Source: Brachymonas sp049977365
GTDB taxonomy: Bacteria; Pseudomonadota; Gammaproteobacteria; Burkholderiales; Burkholderiaceae_C
NCBI RefSeq assembly: GCF_049977365.1
Contig: NZ_JBNGEN010000003.1
Coordinates: 124,001-188,000 of the forward strand
DNA: 64,000 bases
Direction of reading: 5' to 3'
The translations under genes were made by a program, and so were the position numbers. The notes under the pieces were generated by a model, which was not told the DNA's origin, made no database searches, and saw only the letters and a list, made by a program, of their open reading frames with translations. Positions 8,418 through 16,849 of this stretch are shown piece by piece; within the stretch, counting starts at the first letter, position 1; the number at the start of each line of letters is the position of its first letter.

Positions 8418-9158
8418 ATGCAACCTCATGAACTGGCGCCCCTGACCGAGCGCGACATTGCCGAATACCTCATCCAGAACCCGGGCTTCTTCGAGCGCAA
8501 CGCCGAGCTGCTCGCTGCCGTGCAGCTCGGCAGCTCCCACGGCCGCCGGGTGGTCAACCTGCAGGAACGGCAGGCCGAGATGCTGCGCGAGAAGATCAAG
8601 GTGCTCGAACACCGCCTCGTGGACATGATCCGCCACGGCAGCGACAACAGCATCACCACCAACCGCCTGCTCGACTGGACGGTCCAGCTCCTGCTCGAAC
8701 ACGACCCCGCTGCCCTGCCCGAAGCCATCTGTGCGGCCATGATCGACGACTTCCGCGTGCCGCAGGCAGCCCTGCGCGTCTGGAACGTGGCCAGCCCCTA
8801 TGCCGGCCTGCCCTTCACCCAGGGCGTGAGCGGCGATTCGCGCAGCTTTGCCTCGTCTCTCACCTCGCCCTACTGCGGCATGCATGTGGGCGTGGAAGCC
8901 GTCAAGTGGCTGCCGGAACCCACCCAGGCGGCCTCGCTGGCCCTCATTCCGCTGCGTCCGGCCGGCAAGTCCACGGCGCCTGCCTTCGGCCTTCTGGTGC
9001 TGGCTTCGCCCGATTCGCAGCGCTATCAGGACGACATGGCCACCGACTTTCTCGAACGCATCGGGGAGCTGGCCAGCGCCGCACTCTCGCGCCTGATGAT
9101 CGAGCCGCCCGTCCTTCGCGATTCCCTGGCCGATCCCGTTCCCAACACCCCGGCATGA
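8418..9158 (+). CDS. DUF484 family protein
   Basis: A 246-residue protein of the DUF484 family, found between dapF and xerC across proteobacteria. The N-terminal part ERDIAEYLIQNPGFFERNAE and VVNLQERQAEMLREKI (coiled-coil) is diagnostic; the rest resembles a GAF-like fold (ALIPLRP..FGLLVLASPDSQRY). The biochemical function is unknown. Its stop overlaps the xerC start by 4 nt (ATGA at 9155), so the two are probably translationally coupled. The open frame extends far upstream inside dapF, but family members start at the MQPHELAPLTERDI segment. Confidence 0.92.
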   Translation: MQPHELAPLTERDIAEYLIQNPGFFERNAELLAAVQLGSSHGRRVVNLQERQAEMLREKIKVLEHRLVDMIRHGSDNSITTNRLLDWTVQLLLEHDPAALPEAICAAMIDDFRVPQAALRVWNVASPYAGLPFTQGVSGDSRSFASSLTSPYCGMHVGVEAVKWLPEPTQAASLALIPLRPAGKSTAPAFGLLVLASPDSQRYQDDMATDFLERIGELASAALSRLMIEPPVLRDSLADPVPNTPA

Positions 9159-10147
9159 CCGATTCTGCAGCCGTTCCTGCCCCCGCGTCGCCAGCGCCCG
9201 ACCCTCTGGTGCTGCGCTATCTGGAGCATGTGCGCTCGGGCAAGCGGCTGGCGGCGCGCACCGTCACCCTCTACGGTGAAGACCTCGCGCGCCTGCAGGC
9301 CCAGGCAGCCGGGGCGGGCCTCACGCTGGACGCCGTGCAGACGGCCCACGTGCGCCGCTGGCTGGCCACGCTGCGCAGCGCCGGCTACAGCCCGCGCGGA
9401 CTGGCCCGCATCCTCTCGGGCTGGCGCGGCTTCTACCGCTGGCTGGTGCAGGAACGTCTCATTGCCCACAACCCCGTGCAGGACGTGCGTGCTCCCCGCG
9501 CCGGCAAGCCCCTGCCCAAGGCCCTGTCCGTCGACGACGCCATGCGGCTTGCCGACCATCGCGGCAATGTCCCCCCCGATTCCCGCCACCCCGATGCCGC
9601 CTGGCTGGAGCTGCGCGACCGCTGCCTGGTCGAGCTCCTTTACGGCAGCGGCCTGCGAGTGAGCGAGCTCGTCGGACTCGACATCCACCCCGGCCCGGAG
9701 GCCCGTGGCTGGTGCGATCTCGATGCCGCCGAGGTGCACGTGCTCGGCAAGGGCGGCAAGTGGCGCACCGTGCCGCTCGGCCACCAGGAGCTCGAAGCCC
9801 TGAAGCCGTGGCTCGCCGCACGGGCCCTGCTGCCCGTGGCCCGCGCCACGCCCGCCCTGCTCATCGGGCGCCGGGGCACCCGGCTGACCCCCCAGTCGGT
9901 GTGGCAGCGCCTCCAGGCCCGCAGCCGTGCCGCCGGGCTCGATGCACCCGTGCACCCGCACATGCTGCGCCACAGCTTCGCCAGCCACCTGCTTCAGTCC
10001 AGCGGCGACCTGCGTGCCGTGCAGGAGCTGCTCGGCCATGCCCACATCGGCACCACCCAGATTTACACCCGGCTCGATTTCCAGCATCTGGCCAAGGTGT
10101 ACGATGCGGCGCATCCCCGGGCTCACGGCAAGAAATCCGGTTCCTGA
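9155..10147 (+). CDS. xerC: Site-specific tyrosine recombinase XerC
   Basis: Resolves chromosome dimers at dif together with XerD. The 330-residue protein has the SAM-like N-terminal core-binding domain (LEHVRSGKRLAARTVTLYGE) and a complete catalytic domain: Arg in LLYGSGLRVSELVGL, Lys in VLGKGGKWRTVPLG, HxxR in HPHMLRHSFASHLL, His in LLGHAHIGTTQIYTRL, and the tyrosine nucleophile in QIYTRL. The C terminus ends DAAHPRAHGKK. Location behind dapF-DUF484 supports XerC rather than XerD or a phage integrase. ATG 9155 overlaps the upstream stop. Confidence 0.95.
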   Translation: MTDSAAVPAPASPAPDPLVLRYLEHVRSGKRLAARTVTLYGEDLARLQAQAAGAGLTLDAVQTAHVRRWLATLRSAGYSPRGLARILSGWRGFYRWLVQERLIAHNPVQDVRAPRAGKPLPKALSVDDAMRLADHRGNVPPDSRHPDAAWLELRDRCLVELLYGSGLRVSELVGLDIHPGPEARGWCDLDAAEVHVLGKGGKWRTVPLGHQELEALKPWLAARALLPVARATPALLIGRRGTRLTPQSVWQRLQARSRAAGLDAPVHPHMLRHSFASHLLQSSGDLRAVQELLGHAHIGTTQIYTRLDFQHLAKVYDAAHPRAHGKKSGS

Positions 10148-10310
10148 CCCGTTCCGGCCGGCTGCCCCCCCGCAAGAGCGGGCGCCCGCCCGTGCTGGAA
10201 AAACCGGCACGCGCCCCCATGTACCCGGCAGTCTCCCGCATCGGGTGGTGCGCATCCGTGCGTGCATCCAGGCGTCGGGCATTGCAGCTTTTTTTCAGGA
10301 CTCCATTTCC

Positions 10311-11462
10311 ATGGCACTCATTCCCGCCACCATCGTTACCGGCTTCCTGGGCGCCGGCAAGACCACACTGCTCAAGCGCGTGCTCACCGAGGCCCATGGC
10401 CAGAAAATCGCCGTCATCGAGAACGAGTTCGGCGCCGAGAACATCGACAACGACATCCTCGTCTCCGACACCAACGAGCAGATCATCCAGATGAGCAACG
10501 GCTGCGTGTGCTGCACCATCCGCGAGGACTTGCGCAACACTCTGCAGCTCCTGGCCGCCAAGCGCCGCAAGGACATGGTCAAGTTCGACCGCGTCATCAT
10601 CGAAACCACCGGCGTCGCCGACCCCGGCCCGGTGGCCCAGACCTTCTTCATGGACGACGAGATCGCCGAGAACTACCTGCTCGACTCCATCATCACCCTC
10701 GTCGATGCCAAGCACGCCATGCAGCAGCTCGACGAGCGCCTCGAAGCGCAGCGGCAGGTCGGGTTTGCCGACCAGATCTTCATCAGCAAGGCCGACCTCG
10801 TGAGCAAGGACGACCTGCGAGCCCTGCAGGAACGCCTGCACGCCATGAACCCCCGCGCCACCCAGAAGATCGTGCATTTTGGCCAGGTCCCTCTGGGCGA
10901 TGTGCTCGACCTGCGCGGCTTCAACCTCAATTCCACGCTGGACCTCGACCCCGACTTCCTCGCCGAGGAAGAGCCCCATGACCACGCGCACGACCATGCC
11001 CATGACAGCTGCTGCGGGCACGACCATGGTCATGACCACGGCGCGTGCTGCGGCCATGACCATGACCACGAGGCGCACGACCACGAGTCGCATGCAGCCG
11101 ACTGCGATCATCACCATGCCGAGGGCGAAGCCTGCAACCACCATGCCCATCACCACCATTTCGACGACGACGTCAAGAGCTTCGTCTACCGTGCCACGCG
11201 CCCCTTCGATCCCGTCAAGCTCGAAGACTTCCTCGGAGCCATCGTCCAGATCTACGGCCCCAAGATGTACCGCTACAAGGGCGTGCTCGACATGAAGGGC
11301 ACCAGCCGCAAGGTGATCTTCCAGGGCGTGCACCAGCTCATGGGCAGCGACCTGGGCCCCGAGTGGGGCAAGGACGAGCCGCGCTCCAGCAAGATGGTGT
11401 TCATCGGCGTCGACCTTCCGCGCGAAATTCTGGAACAGGGCCTCGACCAGTGCTGCGTCTGA
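10311..11462 (+). CDS. CobW/ZNG1-family GTPase metallochaperone, His-rich
   Basis: A 383-residue G3E-family GTPase. Walker A GFLGAGKT (residues 11-18), the metal-binding CVCC in NGCVCCTIREDL (65-68), ETTGVADPGPV, and the guanine motif SKADLV are all present, followed by the CobW C-terminal domain. Between them residues ~223-284 form a dense His/Asp/Cys linker (repeats of HDHAHDHA, CCGHDHGHDHG, HHAHHHHF) likely to bind Zn, Ni or Co. The family includes ZNG1/YeiR-type zinc chaperones that are often Zur-controlled; no canonical Zur box was seen upstream. The next gene, dksA, encodes a DksA without the four-cysteine zinc site. The metal is inferred, not shown. Confidence 0.9.
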   Translation: MALIPATIVTGFLGAGKTTLLKRVLTEAHGQKIAVIENEFGAENIDNDILVSDTNEQIIQMSNGCVCCTIREDLRNTLQLLAAKRRKDMVKFDRVIIETTGVADPGPVAQTFFMDDEIAENYLLDSIITLVDAKHAMQQLDERLEAQRQVGFADQIFISKADLVSKDDLRALQERLHAMNPRATQKIVHFGQVPLGDVLDLRGFNLNSTLDLDPDFLAEEEPHDHAHDHAHDSCCGHDHGHDHGACCGHDHDHEAHDHESHAADCDHHHAEGEACNHHAHHHHFDDDVKSFVYRATRPFDPVKLEDFLGAIVQIYGPKMYRYKGVLDMKGTSRKVIFQGVHQLMGSDLGPEWGKDEPRSSKMVFIGVDLPREILEQGLDQCCV

Positions 11463-11872
11463 CGAGACGCGGCGCGCGTGGCCCCGTTTCCTGAAGCGAC
11501 TGCCCGTCCGGCCGCGCACCGCTCCCTTGAACGGGGCGGTGCGGCAGCGGGAGCAAGCGTAAAAAATTCCCTTTTCTGCGACAAAACACCTACAATCCGT
11601 GCGCTTCCCGAGAGCGAACGAGGGTAAATTGAGAACTTCGCGTCGATCGTGAACCGTCCAGATGGCGGTCCATGGCGTCCGGACTTTCAGGGGAGCCCTG
11701 CGGATTTCTTCGTGCCTTTCCATCCTCCTTTTCGGGGACAGAGAGCAGCCAGGGAATCCGTCATCTGCCCGAATGTTCGTTCCAGGATCGTGCCCGCCTG
11801 TCCGGGGCATGGAAACCGCCGCTGCGCCGTGTGCGCGTGCATCCTTTTTTCCTTGATACGACCCAGACCGAC
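11463..11872 (+). promoter_or_regulatory. cobW-dksA intergenic region with candidate dksA promoter
   Basis: 410 bp without a supported gene. It contains TACAAT at 11591-11596 with a weak -35-like TTCCCT 18 nt upstream (11567-11572), giving a predicted dksA leader of about 270 nt. The A/T-rich block 11557-11597 stands out from the GC-rich surroundings. GCGTCT-GACG-AGACGC around 11455-11470 can form a small hairpin across the cobW stop but has no T-run. No tRNA or Zur-like palindrome is visible. Confidence 0.35.
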
Positions 11873-12349
11873 ATGACCGCCGCGACTACTCCCAAGAAAG
11901 ACACCAAACTGGCCAACAACTGGAAGAAGAAGCCGCCCCAGGAGCTCTCCGATGCCGAAGTGCTGGCCATGCCCGAGTCCGAGTACATGAACGATGTGCA
12001 GCTCGCGTTCTTCCGCCACCGCCTGCAGCAGCTGCGTGCCGACATTCTGAACAACGCCGGCGCCACCGCCGAGCACCTGCGTCAGGATGCCGTGGTCGTG
12101 CCCGACCCGGCCGACCGTGCCACCATCGAGGAAGAGCACGCTCTCGAACTGCGCACCCGTGACCGCGAGCGCAAGCTGCTCAAGAAGATCGATCAGTCCA
12201 TCGCCCAGATCGATTCGGGCGACTACGGCTACTGCACCGAGACGGGCGAGCCCATCGGCATCGGCCGCCTGCTGGCGCGCCCCACGGCCACCCTGTCGCT
12301 CGAAGCCCAGCAGCGCCGCGAACTCAAGCAGAAAATGTTTGGAGACTGA
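11873..12349 (+). CDS. dksA: RNA polymerase-binding transcription factor DksA (single-cysteine type)
   Basis: DksA enters the RNA polymerase secondary channel and acts with ppGpp. The 158-residue protein has the coiled-coil with the tip segment DPADRATIEEEHALELRTRD. The C-terminal region reads GYCTETGEPIGIGRLLARPT then LSLEAQQRREL. Only one cysteine (about residue 121) remains of the usual four zinc ligands; the second is Thr and the last pair is lost. This is common in alpha- and betaproteobacterial DksA and resembles the zinc-independent DksA2 type. ATG 11873 fits the family N terminus. The gene stands alone between cobW and the STAS gene. Confidence 0.94.
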   Translation: MTAATTPKKDTKLANNWKKKPPQELSDAEVLAMPESEYMNDVQLAFFRHRLQQLRADILNNAGATAEHLRQDAVVVPDPADRATIEEEHALELRTRDRERKLLKKIDQSIAQIDSGDYGYCTETGEPIGIGRLLARPTATLSLEAQQRRELKQKMFGD

Positions 12350-12408
12350 TTCCCCGCTGCGCCGCCGTTCGCGGGCGGGGGGATGTCCACACCGATCCTG
12401 ATACACCC

Positions 12409-14355
12409 ATGTCGCAGCCCGCAGAAAAGCTTCCCTTCTTCAACAAGCTTGCCCGTTTCGTGGCCAACCCCACGACGGACTGGAAGGCACTCGATACCCT
12501 CCCGGCCGCCGATGCGGCCGGAGCCACAGCCGGCGCCGAGGAAATCACCGCCGAGGAGCTGGCCCAGCTTCACCGCCAGCGGCGCCGCTACAACCGCAAG
12601 GTGCGCGAGCGCGAATTCAACGCCCTGCGACAGCTGCGTTCCGGCGGGACCGAGGCGGCCCAGCCGGGAGCCGACCTCAACAGCACGCTGCTGCTGCGTC
12701 CCTCGTCCAGTGGGGCAGCGACGGACACGCCCGAGAGCAGCAACTTCGATGTGAGCCAGATCAACAGCATCGAACAGCAGATGACCGACCAGTGGTGGAA
12801 CAAGAACGGTCCCCTCTCCGTACCACCGCCCGACAGCACCCTCAAGACCCAGATCATGATCGAAGACAAGGTCGATCTGAGACCCAGTTTGACAGGGGGC
12901 GATGATTCGATGGTGCCCTTCGAGACCGTGGACGTGCCTGCAGGGAGTCCGTCGGTCACTTCGGTGCGCAAGCCGGCCGCGCCCGATGCCTTCCATTCCA
13001 TCCAGGGCACCGGCAACCCGGAAGGCAGTGGCGCCTCGATCGATTCGGAACTGGCCCCCGATACCCAGCCGGGCCTGATCCAGAGCATCCCCTCGATGGA
13101 CCTTGGGATCCCCCTCATTGATGAGCCCGTTCCCGTGGGCGACAGCCGCATGGACGAAGTGGCCTCCGACAGCCGCTTCGACGAAGCCCTGCAGGCTCTT
13201 CCGCTCGAAGACCTCGCCGGCGGCGAGCCCCGTGCCATCACGCGGGTCGATGCCCTCAGCGACACCCTCAACGAGCCTGCCATCCTCTTCTCGCAGGGGC
13301 AGGATGGGGCAGCGGAAACCCGCCTGCGCGATCTGGTGGCACAACTGCCGCAGGGGCAGGGCGGAACCAGTGCCATTGCCGACGAGGAGCCCGACGCCCT
13401 GCTCGCGCTTCTCGATCTCTACCGCGCCACCGCACAGGAGGAAAAGTTCGATGCCACCTGCCTGGAGCTGGTGCAGCGCTTCGGCCGCTCCGCGCCCCAG
13501 TATGCCGGTGACGATCCGTGGCTGAGCCAGATCGGCGGCACCACGTTCTTCATGGGCGTGACCCGCATTGCCCAGGAGCTCTCCGGGCACGCCTGCTGGA
13601 AGGCACCGGCCACCATCGATGTGCCCGACCTGCTGTCCCTGCAGCAGGTGCTGGCAGCCGACGCCGATGCCCTGATCGACTGGCGCGGACTGCAGGCCCT
13701 GACGCCCATGGCCCTGCCGGTGCTGCTGGTGGTCCTGCGCGAGCTTGCAGGGCGCCGCATGCGGCTGGTGATGTGGGGACTGCCGCAGCTGGAGCAGCAC
13801 CTGGAGCAGGGCTGCGCCGCAGCAGACCGCACCACCCAGAGCCTGAGCTGGATGCTGCGTCTGGAGCTGCTCCGCATCACCGGCGCGCAGGAAGCCTTCG
13901 ATGCCCAGGCGCTCGACTACTGCATCGCCCTGGAGGAATCCCCGCCTTCGTGGACGCCTGCCCGCTGCACCTATGTCGATGCGGATGCCATCGACTGGCA
14001 GATGGCGGGTGCCGTGCCGGCCCCCACCGCCTCTCCCGCGAGCAGCCTGCCGCCCCAGGGGGTGAGCAAGGGTCAGCTGGCCCACCCGTTCGAGTGGAAG
14101 GGAGCCTTTACCGGCAGCATCCAGCCCCTGCTGCAGGTTCTGCAGGAATCCGTCGGCTCTCAGGGCTGCACCATCGACTGCAGCGCCCTGGAACGCATGG
14201 ACTATGCGGCTGCAGCCGAACTCCTCGCCTGGCTGCTCGTGCGCAAGCCCGAAGACGGGGCGATCCGCTTCATCCAGGTGCAGCGGCTCGTGGCCGTGTT
14301 CTGGCGCATCATGGGCATCACCGGCCAAGCGCAGGTCGAACTGCGGCGCGACTGA
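12409..14355 (+). CDS. STAS-domain protein of unknown function
   Basis: A 648-residue acidic soluble protein with no signal peptide. The N terminus FFNKLARFVANPTTDWKALD is a short conserved motif of Burkholderiales proteins at this position. Next come a basic stretch (RQRRRYNRKVREREFNALR), a long low-complexity linker (~residues 75-290), a helical region with TPR-like character (LDLYRATAQEEKFDATCLELVQRFG), and two STAS-like modules: about residues 400-470 (TIDVPDLLSLQQVLAADADA, LPVLLVVLRELAG) and a C-terminal MlaB-like one (TIDCSALERMDYAAAAELLAWL). The function is unknown. It sits between dksA and hslV, 59 bp after dksA, so it may be co-transcribed. Confidence 0.75.
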   Translation: MSQPAEKLPFFNKLARFVANPTTDWKALDTLPAADAAGATAGAEEITAEELAQLHRQRRRYNRKVREREFNALRQLRSGGTEAAQPGADLNSTLLLRPSSSGAATDTPESSNFDVSQINSIEQQMTDQWWNKNGPLSVPPPDSTLKTQIMIEDKVDLRPSLTGGDDSMVPFETVDVPAGSPSVTSVRKPAAPDAFHSIQGTGNPEGSGASIDSELAPDTQPGLIQSIPSMDLGIPLIDEPVPVGDSRMDEVASDSRFDEALQALPLEDLAGGEPRAITRVDALSDTLNEPAILFSQGQDGAAETRLRDLVAQLPQGQGGTSAIADEEPDALLALLDLYRATAQEEKFDATCLELVQRFGRSAPQYAGDDPWLSQIGGTTFFMGVTRIAQELSGHACWKAPATIDVPDLLSLQQVLAADADALIDWRGLQALTPMALPVLLVVLRELAGRRMRLVMWGLPQLEQHLEQGCAAADRTTQSLSWMLRLELLRITGAQEAFDAQALDYCIALEESPPSWTPARCTYVDADAIDWQMAGAVPAPTASPASSLPPQGVSKGQLAHPFEWKGAFTGSIQPLLQVLQESVGSQGCTIDCSALERMDYAAAAELLAWLLVRKPEDGAIRFIQVQRLVAVFWRIMGITGQAQVELRRD

Positions 14356-14526
14356 AGCGACCGAAGGGGGCGAGCGTCCTGTCGCGCGACGCTGCACCGG
14401 GGCGTGGCACAGTGTCGGCGTGTCTTGCGGGTGAGACATCCTGTCTTGCAATGGCTGCAGCTGCCCCCATCTGCCGGAACTGTCTTCTTTTTCAGTGCGC
14501 GGCAGCCGATGCCGCGCCCGAGCCGC

Positions 14527-15072
14527 ATGGAACAATTTCACGGAACCACCATTCTGAGTGTCCGGCGCCAGACGCCCGAAGGCGTGCAGGTCGCCATCGG
14601 TGGGGACGGCCAGGTCACCCTGGGCCACATCGTCGTCAAGGGCACGGCCCGCAAGGTGCGCAAGCTGCATCATGGGCAGGTGCTGGCCGGGTTTGCCGGC
14701 GCCACGGCCGATGCCTTCACGCTCTTCGAGCGCTTCGAGGCCAAACTCGACAAGTACCAGGGCAATCTGGCCCGCGCCGCCGTGGAGCTGACCAAGGAAT
14801 GGCGTACCGATCGCGTGCTGCGCAAGCTCGAAGCCATGCTCGCCGTGGCCGACCGCACCTCGTCCTACATCATCACCGGCAATGGCGATGTGCTCGAACC
14901 CGAGCACGGCATCGTGGCCATCGGGTCGGGCGGCGCCTATGCCCAGTCGGCCGCCAAGGCGCTGCTCGATCATACCGATCTGTCCGCCGAGGAAGTGGTG
15001 CGCAAGTCGCTCGCCATCGCGGGCGAGCTGTGCATCTACACCAACATGCACCACACCATCGAGGTGCTCTGA
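14527..15072 (+). CDS. hslV: ATP-dependent protease peptidase subunit HslV
   Basis: Peptidase of the HslUV (ClpQY) complex, an N-terminal threonine hydrolase that forms two stacked hexamers. The 181-residue product begins MEQFHG-TTILSVRR; the catalytic Thr follows a six-residue leader, whereas E. coli HslV has only Met before it. KGTARKVRKLHHGQVLAGFAG and GSGGAYAQSAAKAL are family signatures. The ATG at 14527 is the only in-frame start giving normal length. The hslU gene follows after 107 bp. Confidence 0.96.
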   Translation: MEQFHGTTILSVRRQTPEGVQVAIGGDGQVTLGHIVVKGTARKVRKLHHGQVLAGFAGATADAFTLFERFEAKLDKYQGNLARAAVELTKEWRTDRVLRKLEAMLAVADRTSSYIITGNGDVLEPEHGIVAIGSGGAYAQSAAKALLDHTDLSAEEVVRKSLAIAGELCIYTNMHHTIEVL

Positions 15073-15179
15073 GTCCCCGCCGCCCGGTTCCTGCCTGATC
15101 TGCGCACTTTGGCGCGGGGCAGGGGAGGCGGGCTGACGCTTTTCCGATTCTTTTCTGCGCCCCGTGGCGCCCGTATGCC

Positions 15180-16514
15180 ATGTCGTCCATGACTCCCCAG
15201 GAAATCGTTTCCGAACTCGACCGCCACATCGTGGGCCAGAACGCAGCCAAGCGTGCCGTGGCCATCGCCATGCGCAACCGCTGGCGGCGCCAGCAGGTCG
15301 ACGCCAGCCTGCGCGCCGAGATCACGCCCAAGAACATTCTCATGATCGGCCCGACCGGTGTCGGCAAGACCGAGATTGCCCGTCGCCTGGCCCGGCTGGC
15401 CGATGCGCCCTTCATCAAGGTCGAGGCCACCAAATTCACCGAGGTCGGCTATGTGGGCAAGGATGTCGACTCCATCATCCGCGATCTGGTCGAAGTCTCG
15501 GTCAAGCAGACCCGCGAGGCGGCCATGCGCCGCATGCGTGTGCGGGCCGAGGACGCCGCCGAAGAGCGCATTCTCGATGCCCTCCTGCCGCCGGCCCGTT
15601 CCGCCTCGGGCGAACCGATCGCCACTCCGTCCGGAGACAGCGCCACCCGCCAGGCTTTCCGCAAGAAGCTGCGCGAAGGCCAGCTCGATGACAAGGAGAT
15701 CGAGATCGACCTCGCCGACGCAGCCCCCACCATGCAGGTCATGGGGCCCGCCGGCATGGAGGAGATGACCGAGCAGCTGCGCGGCATCCTCGGCTCGATG
15801 GGGCAGGAGCGTCGCCGCACGCGCCGGGTGCGCATCGCCGATGCCCTGCGCCAGCTCGTCGACGAAGAAGCGGCCAAGCTCGTCAATGAAGAGGAGATCC
15901 GTGCCCAGGCCGTGGACAATGCCGAGCAGAACGGCATCGTCTTCCTCGACGAGATCGACAAGGTGGCCGGCAGCGCCGAGCGCAGCGGGGCCGACGTCTC
16001 GCGCCAGGGGGTACAGCGCGACCTGCTGCCGCTGGTCGAGGGCACCACGGTGCACACCAAGCACGGCATGATCCGCACCGACCACATTCTGTTCGTCGCT
16101 TCGGGGGCCTTTCACCTCTCCAAGCCGAGCGACCTGATCCCGGAGCTGCAGGGGCGCTTTCCCATTCGCGTGGAGCTGCAGAGCCTGTCGGAGGCCGATT
16201 TCGAGGCCATTCTCACCCAGACCCAGGCCTCGCTCATCAAGCAGTACCAGGCCCTTCTCGCCACGGAAGGGGTGACGCTGGAGTTCGCACCCGAGGCCAT
16301 CACCTGCCTTGCGCGCATCGCCGCCGATGTCAACGAACGCACCGAGGACATCGGTGCCCGCCGCCTGGCCACCGTGATGGAGCGCCTGCTCGACGAGGTG
16401 AGCTTCGATGCCGCACAGCGCCAGGGGCAGACGCTGACCATCGACGCCGCCTATGTCCAGGAGCGTCTGGGCGCGCTCAGCCAGAACGAGGATCTCTCCC
16501 GTTTCATCCTCTGA
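15180..16514 (+). CDS. hslU: ATP-dependent protease ATPase subunit HslU
   Basis: AAA+ unfoldase that feeds substrates to HslV. The 444-residue length matches E. coli (443). The N terminus MTPQEIVSELDRHIVGQ, Walker A GPTGVGKT (57-64), the pore motif GYVGKDVD, Walker B IVFLDEIDKVA and the C-terminal tail ending DLSRFIL, which docks into HslV, are present. ATG 15180 and ATG 15189 are both possible starts; the second matches E. coli HslU better. It is probably co-transcribed with hslV and followed by a GC-rich hairpin. Confidence 0.97.
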   Translation: MSSMTPQEIVSELDRHIVGQNAAKRAVAIAMRNRWRRQQVDASLRAEITPKNILMIGPTGVGKTEIARRLARLADAPFIKVEATKFTEVGYVGKDVDSIIRDLVEVSVKQTREAAMRRMRVRAEDAAEERILDALLPPARSASGEPIATPSGDSATRQAFRKKLREGQLDDKEIEIDLADAAPTMQVMGPAGMEEMTEQLRGILGSMGQERRRTRRVRIADALRQLVDEEAAKLVNEEEIRAQAVDNAEQNGIVFLDEIDKVAGSAERSGADVSRQGVQRDLLPLVEGTTVHTKHGMIRTDHILFVASGAFHLSKPSDLIPELQGRFPIRVELQSLSEADFEAILTQTQASLIKQYQALLATEGVTLEFAPEAITCLARIAADVNERTEDIGARRLATVMERLLDEVSFDAAQRQGQTLTIDAAYVQERLGALSQNEDLSRFIL

Positions 16515-16519
16515 GGCCG

Positions 16520-16546
16520 GGGCCGGATGGCATTCCGGCCCTTCTC
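16520..16546 (+). terminator. Probable hslVU terminator hairpin
   Basis: GGGCCGGA (16520-16527) and TCCGGCCC (16534-16541) form a perfect 8-bp stem with a 6-nt loop six nt after the hslU stop, followed by TTCTCCT. The U-tract is weak. Confidence 0.5.
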
Positions 16547-16746
16547 CTGAGCCGGGATGCGGGCGAACAGGTGTGCACTTTTGCATCAATTCGTGCTGCA
16601 GTGCATGCCGGCACGGGACGTTCACGCTCAAGCATTACATCCATAGGACAATTTAAGTTGTTATTTTTGAAGGTTTTTTGGGTTCACAAGCCTTCAGGAT
16701 GGATGCTAACTGCTTGATTTCATTCGAAAAACATCTAAGCGCCGGT

Positions 16747-16775
16747 TTGTGAAGCAGATTGTTTCCTGCTACAGT
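16747..16775 (+). promoter_or_regulatory. Pmra promoter of the dcw cluster
   Basis: TTGTGA (16747-16752), 17-nt spacer, TACAGT (16770-16775): the best sigma70-like promoter in the window. It lies in an unusually A/T-rich 150-bp stretch (about 16625-16770) of the 335-bp hslU-mraZ gap, and the predicted start site falls at the MraZ box. Confidence 0.7.
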
Positions 16776-16780
16776 GTCGA

Positions 16781-16810
16781 AAAGTGGGGAATGGTGGTAA
16801 AAACTGCCCT
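16781..16810 (+). promoter_or_regulatory. MraZ box (three 10-bp repeats)
   Basis: Three direct repeats with exact 10-bp period: AAAGTGGGGA, ATGGTGGTAA and a weaker AAACTGCCCT. They match the GTGG-type repeats bound by MraZ in other bacteria and lie just downstream of the promoter, where binding would repress transcription. Confidence 0.65.
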
Positions 16811-16849
16811 TTCCCTTACGTCCAGACTGTTTTTCCAGGAAACCCCAGC

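Noticed and set aside
10970..11160. Repetitive CAYGACCAT-like tract resembling a short tandem array or CRISPR
   Set aside because: It is the codon-level image of the His/Asp/Cys linker in the CobW protein; unit length is irregular and there are no repeat-spacer units.
12229..15054. 941-codon open frame on the minus strand over the STAS and hslV genes
   Set aside because: It is antisense to genes with clear domain motifs; it lacks recognisable domains and arises from GC-rich codon bias, which suppresses stops on the complementary strand.
16784..16849. ATG at 16784 as the mraZ start
   Set aside because: It falls inside the MraZ box near the predicted transcription start; MraZ proteins begin at the VFEGASSL position.
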